NCBI GenBank assembly: GCA_030830415.1
Contig: JAURNB010000008.1
Span: 1 to 5,762 of the forward strand
Length of the DNA stretch: 5,762 bases
Source of the DNA: Acidimicrobiales bacterium
Lineage (GTDB): Bacteria; Actinomycetota; Acidimicrobiia; Acidimicrobiales; Ilumatobacteraceae
Reading direction: 5' to 3'
Shown: positions 5,098 through 5,762 of the stretch, piece by piece
How the letters are laid out: every line of letters begins with the position of its first letter
Position numbering within the stretch: position 1 is the first letter of the stretch
Notes under the pieces: generated by a model
Told to the model about the DNA's origin: nothing
Database searches by the model: none
The model's input: only the letters and a program-made list of their open reading frames with translations
Translations under genes and position numbers: made by a program

Positions 5098-5762
5098 TTA
5101 TTTCATGCCTGTGCGAACAGGCTTTGCTTTCCAAAAATAGTTATGAATTCCATCTTGCGTATAGAGCTTGCGAAACGACATTTCCACCCGGTCGCCAATT
5201 TTCACGCTTGCCGGGTCGACGTCGGTGAGTTCACATTGAAAACGTCCACCACCATCGAAGTCGATGACAGCTGCAACCACTGGAGGGCTCATGCTGAAAG
5301 CTAAGTGGTCGACTGTGTAAGTGGCAATGGTTGCGCGAATGTCTGCCATCCGCACCATTTCCATTTTGTCAATGCTGCCCGACTGCAAACTGACGCGCGC
5401 TGGTGGCAAATAAATGAAACCGCTTTCATCACGGCTTCCGTAAAGGCCATATTTCCATGCAGCCGTGCGCAAGCTTGGTGGGCCAGCGGGGCGATCGGGC
5501 TCTGGGCGACGAGGTGGCTCACGATGCAAGAAGCCACGCCAGGTAAGAAACTGTGCGTACGACAAGTCGTTACGGCCGGCAGCAATTTGAGCTTGCACAG
5601 TGAGCGAGGGGTCTTGTTGCTTTTGATGAGCACTCAATGCTTCGGTAGTGCGCAACAAGATGACGTTAACCCCATCGGCCAACACCACAATGGCGATGAC
5701 CTCATTTGGCTGAGCAGTATCGAGAACATTGGCCAGCATGACACCCCAATGTGCAGTTCCAG
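5098..5762 (-). CDS. HMG-CoA-synthase-like protein with C-terminal DUF35-type OB fold (5' partial)
   Basis: The frame is open to the right window edge and the ATG at 5739 is internal, because the upstream codons GTAHWGV continue the family pattern. The first visible 35 residues, counted from that ATG, include LADGVNVILLR (20-30) and match the end of the thiolase fold of HMG-CoA-synthase-like proteins. A linker rich in Pro and Arg (71-92) follows. Then comes a rubredoxin-like/OB-fold (DUF35) domain: KYGLYGSR (96-103), YLPPARV (110-116), RATIATYTVDHLAFSMSPPVVAAVIDF (135-161), GGGRFQCELTDVD (163-175), IGDRVEMSFRKLY (181-193) and HNYFWKAKPV (199-208). The usual zinc-ribbon cysteines are absent and Ser stands at three of the matching places. 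DUF35 domains serve as partners of thiolase-fold enzymes. The SCP2-type thiolase gene begins 12 nt downstream, consistent with one complex. The catalytic Cys of the synthase part lies outside the window. Confidence 0.85.
   Translation of the reverse strand, partial: GTAHWGVMLANVLDTAQPNEVIAIVVLADGVNVILLRTTEALSAHQKQQDPSLTVQAQIAAGRNDLSYAQFLTWRGFLHREPPRRPEPDRPAGPPSLRTAAWKYGLYGSRDESGFIYLPPARVSLQSGSIDKMEMVRMADIRATIATYTVDHLAFSMSPPVVAAVIDFDGGGRFQCELTDVDPASVKIGDRVEMSFRKLYTQDGIHNYFWKAKPVRTGMK

Noticed and set aside
5301..5633. 110-codon minus-strand frame inside the OB-fold gene
   Set aside because: It is a shifted frame of the HMGCS-like/OB-fold gene, which has clear family motifs throughout.

Overview
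The window is a compact piece of bacterial chromosome, most likely from an actinomycetote of moderate GC content (an Acidimicrobiia-like freshwater or marine lineage would fit). The reasons are an F420-type luciferase-like oxidoreductase, a DUF2786 gene coupled to an HExxH metallohydrolase of an actinobacterial type, a lipid/CoA pair made of an SCP2-type thiolase and an HMG-CoA-synthase-like/OB-fold protein, and a possible leaderless start. The lineage is an inference from family content, not from a marker gene. No RNA gene, mobile element, CRISPR array or prophage is visible, and no gap between genes exceeds 70 bases.

Layout. (1) Bases 2-892, plus strand: C-terminal half of an N-acyl-D-amino-acid deacylase-like amidohydrolase that enters from the left edge. 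It is followed 17 nt later by a 56-codon gene for a small two-helix membrane protein (910-1080) that is easily missed. (2) Bases 1038-2692, minus strand: a two-gene operon of an F420-dependent luciferase-like monooxygenase/oxidoreductase and a TauE/SafE permease, joined by a 4-nt GTGA stop/start overlap. The permease gene ends inside the small membrane gene, a 43-nt tail-to-tail overlap. (3) Bases 2693-2759: a short divergent promoter region with a -10-like hexamer in each direction and a small inverted repeat. (4) Bases 2760-3883, plus strand: a DUF2786 protein and a small zinc metallohydrolase (HELAH...GHG), coupled by an ATGA overlap. (5) Bases 3880-5762, minus strand: a two-gene operon of an HMG-CoA-synthase-like protein with a C-terminal OB-fold (partial, runs off the right edge) followed by an SCP2-type thiolase. 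The thiolase stop codon overlaps the metallohydrolase stop codon, so these convergent genes share bases 3880-3883.

How the genes may work together. The thiolase and the HMGCS-like/OB protein probably form one acyl-CoA condensing or cleaving complex. The OB-fold part has lost the usual cysteines of its zinc ribbon. The DUF2786/metallohydrolase pair is a conserved-looking module of unknown function and the best candidate for an undescribed system here. The oxidoreductase/TauE pair could serve organosulfur or organic-anion metabolism, but the substrate is not shown by the sequence.
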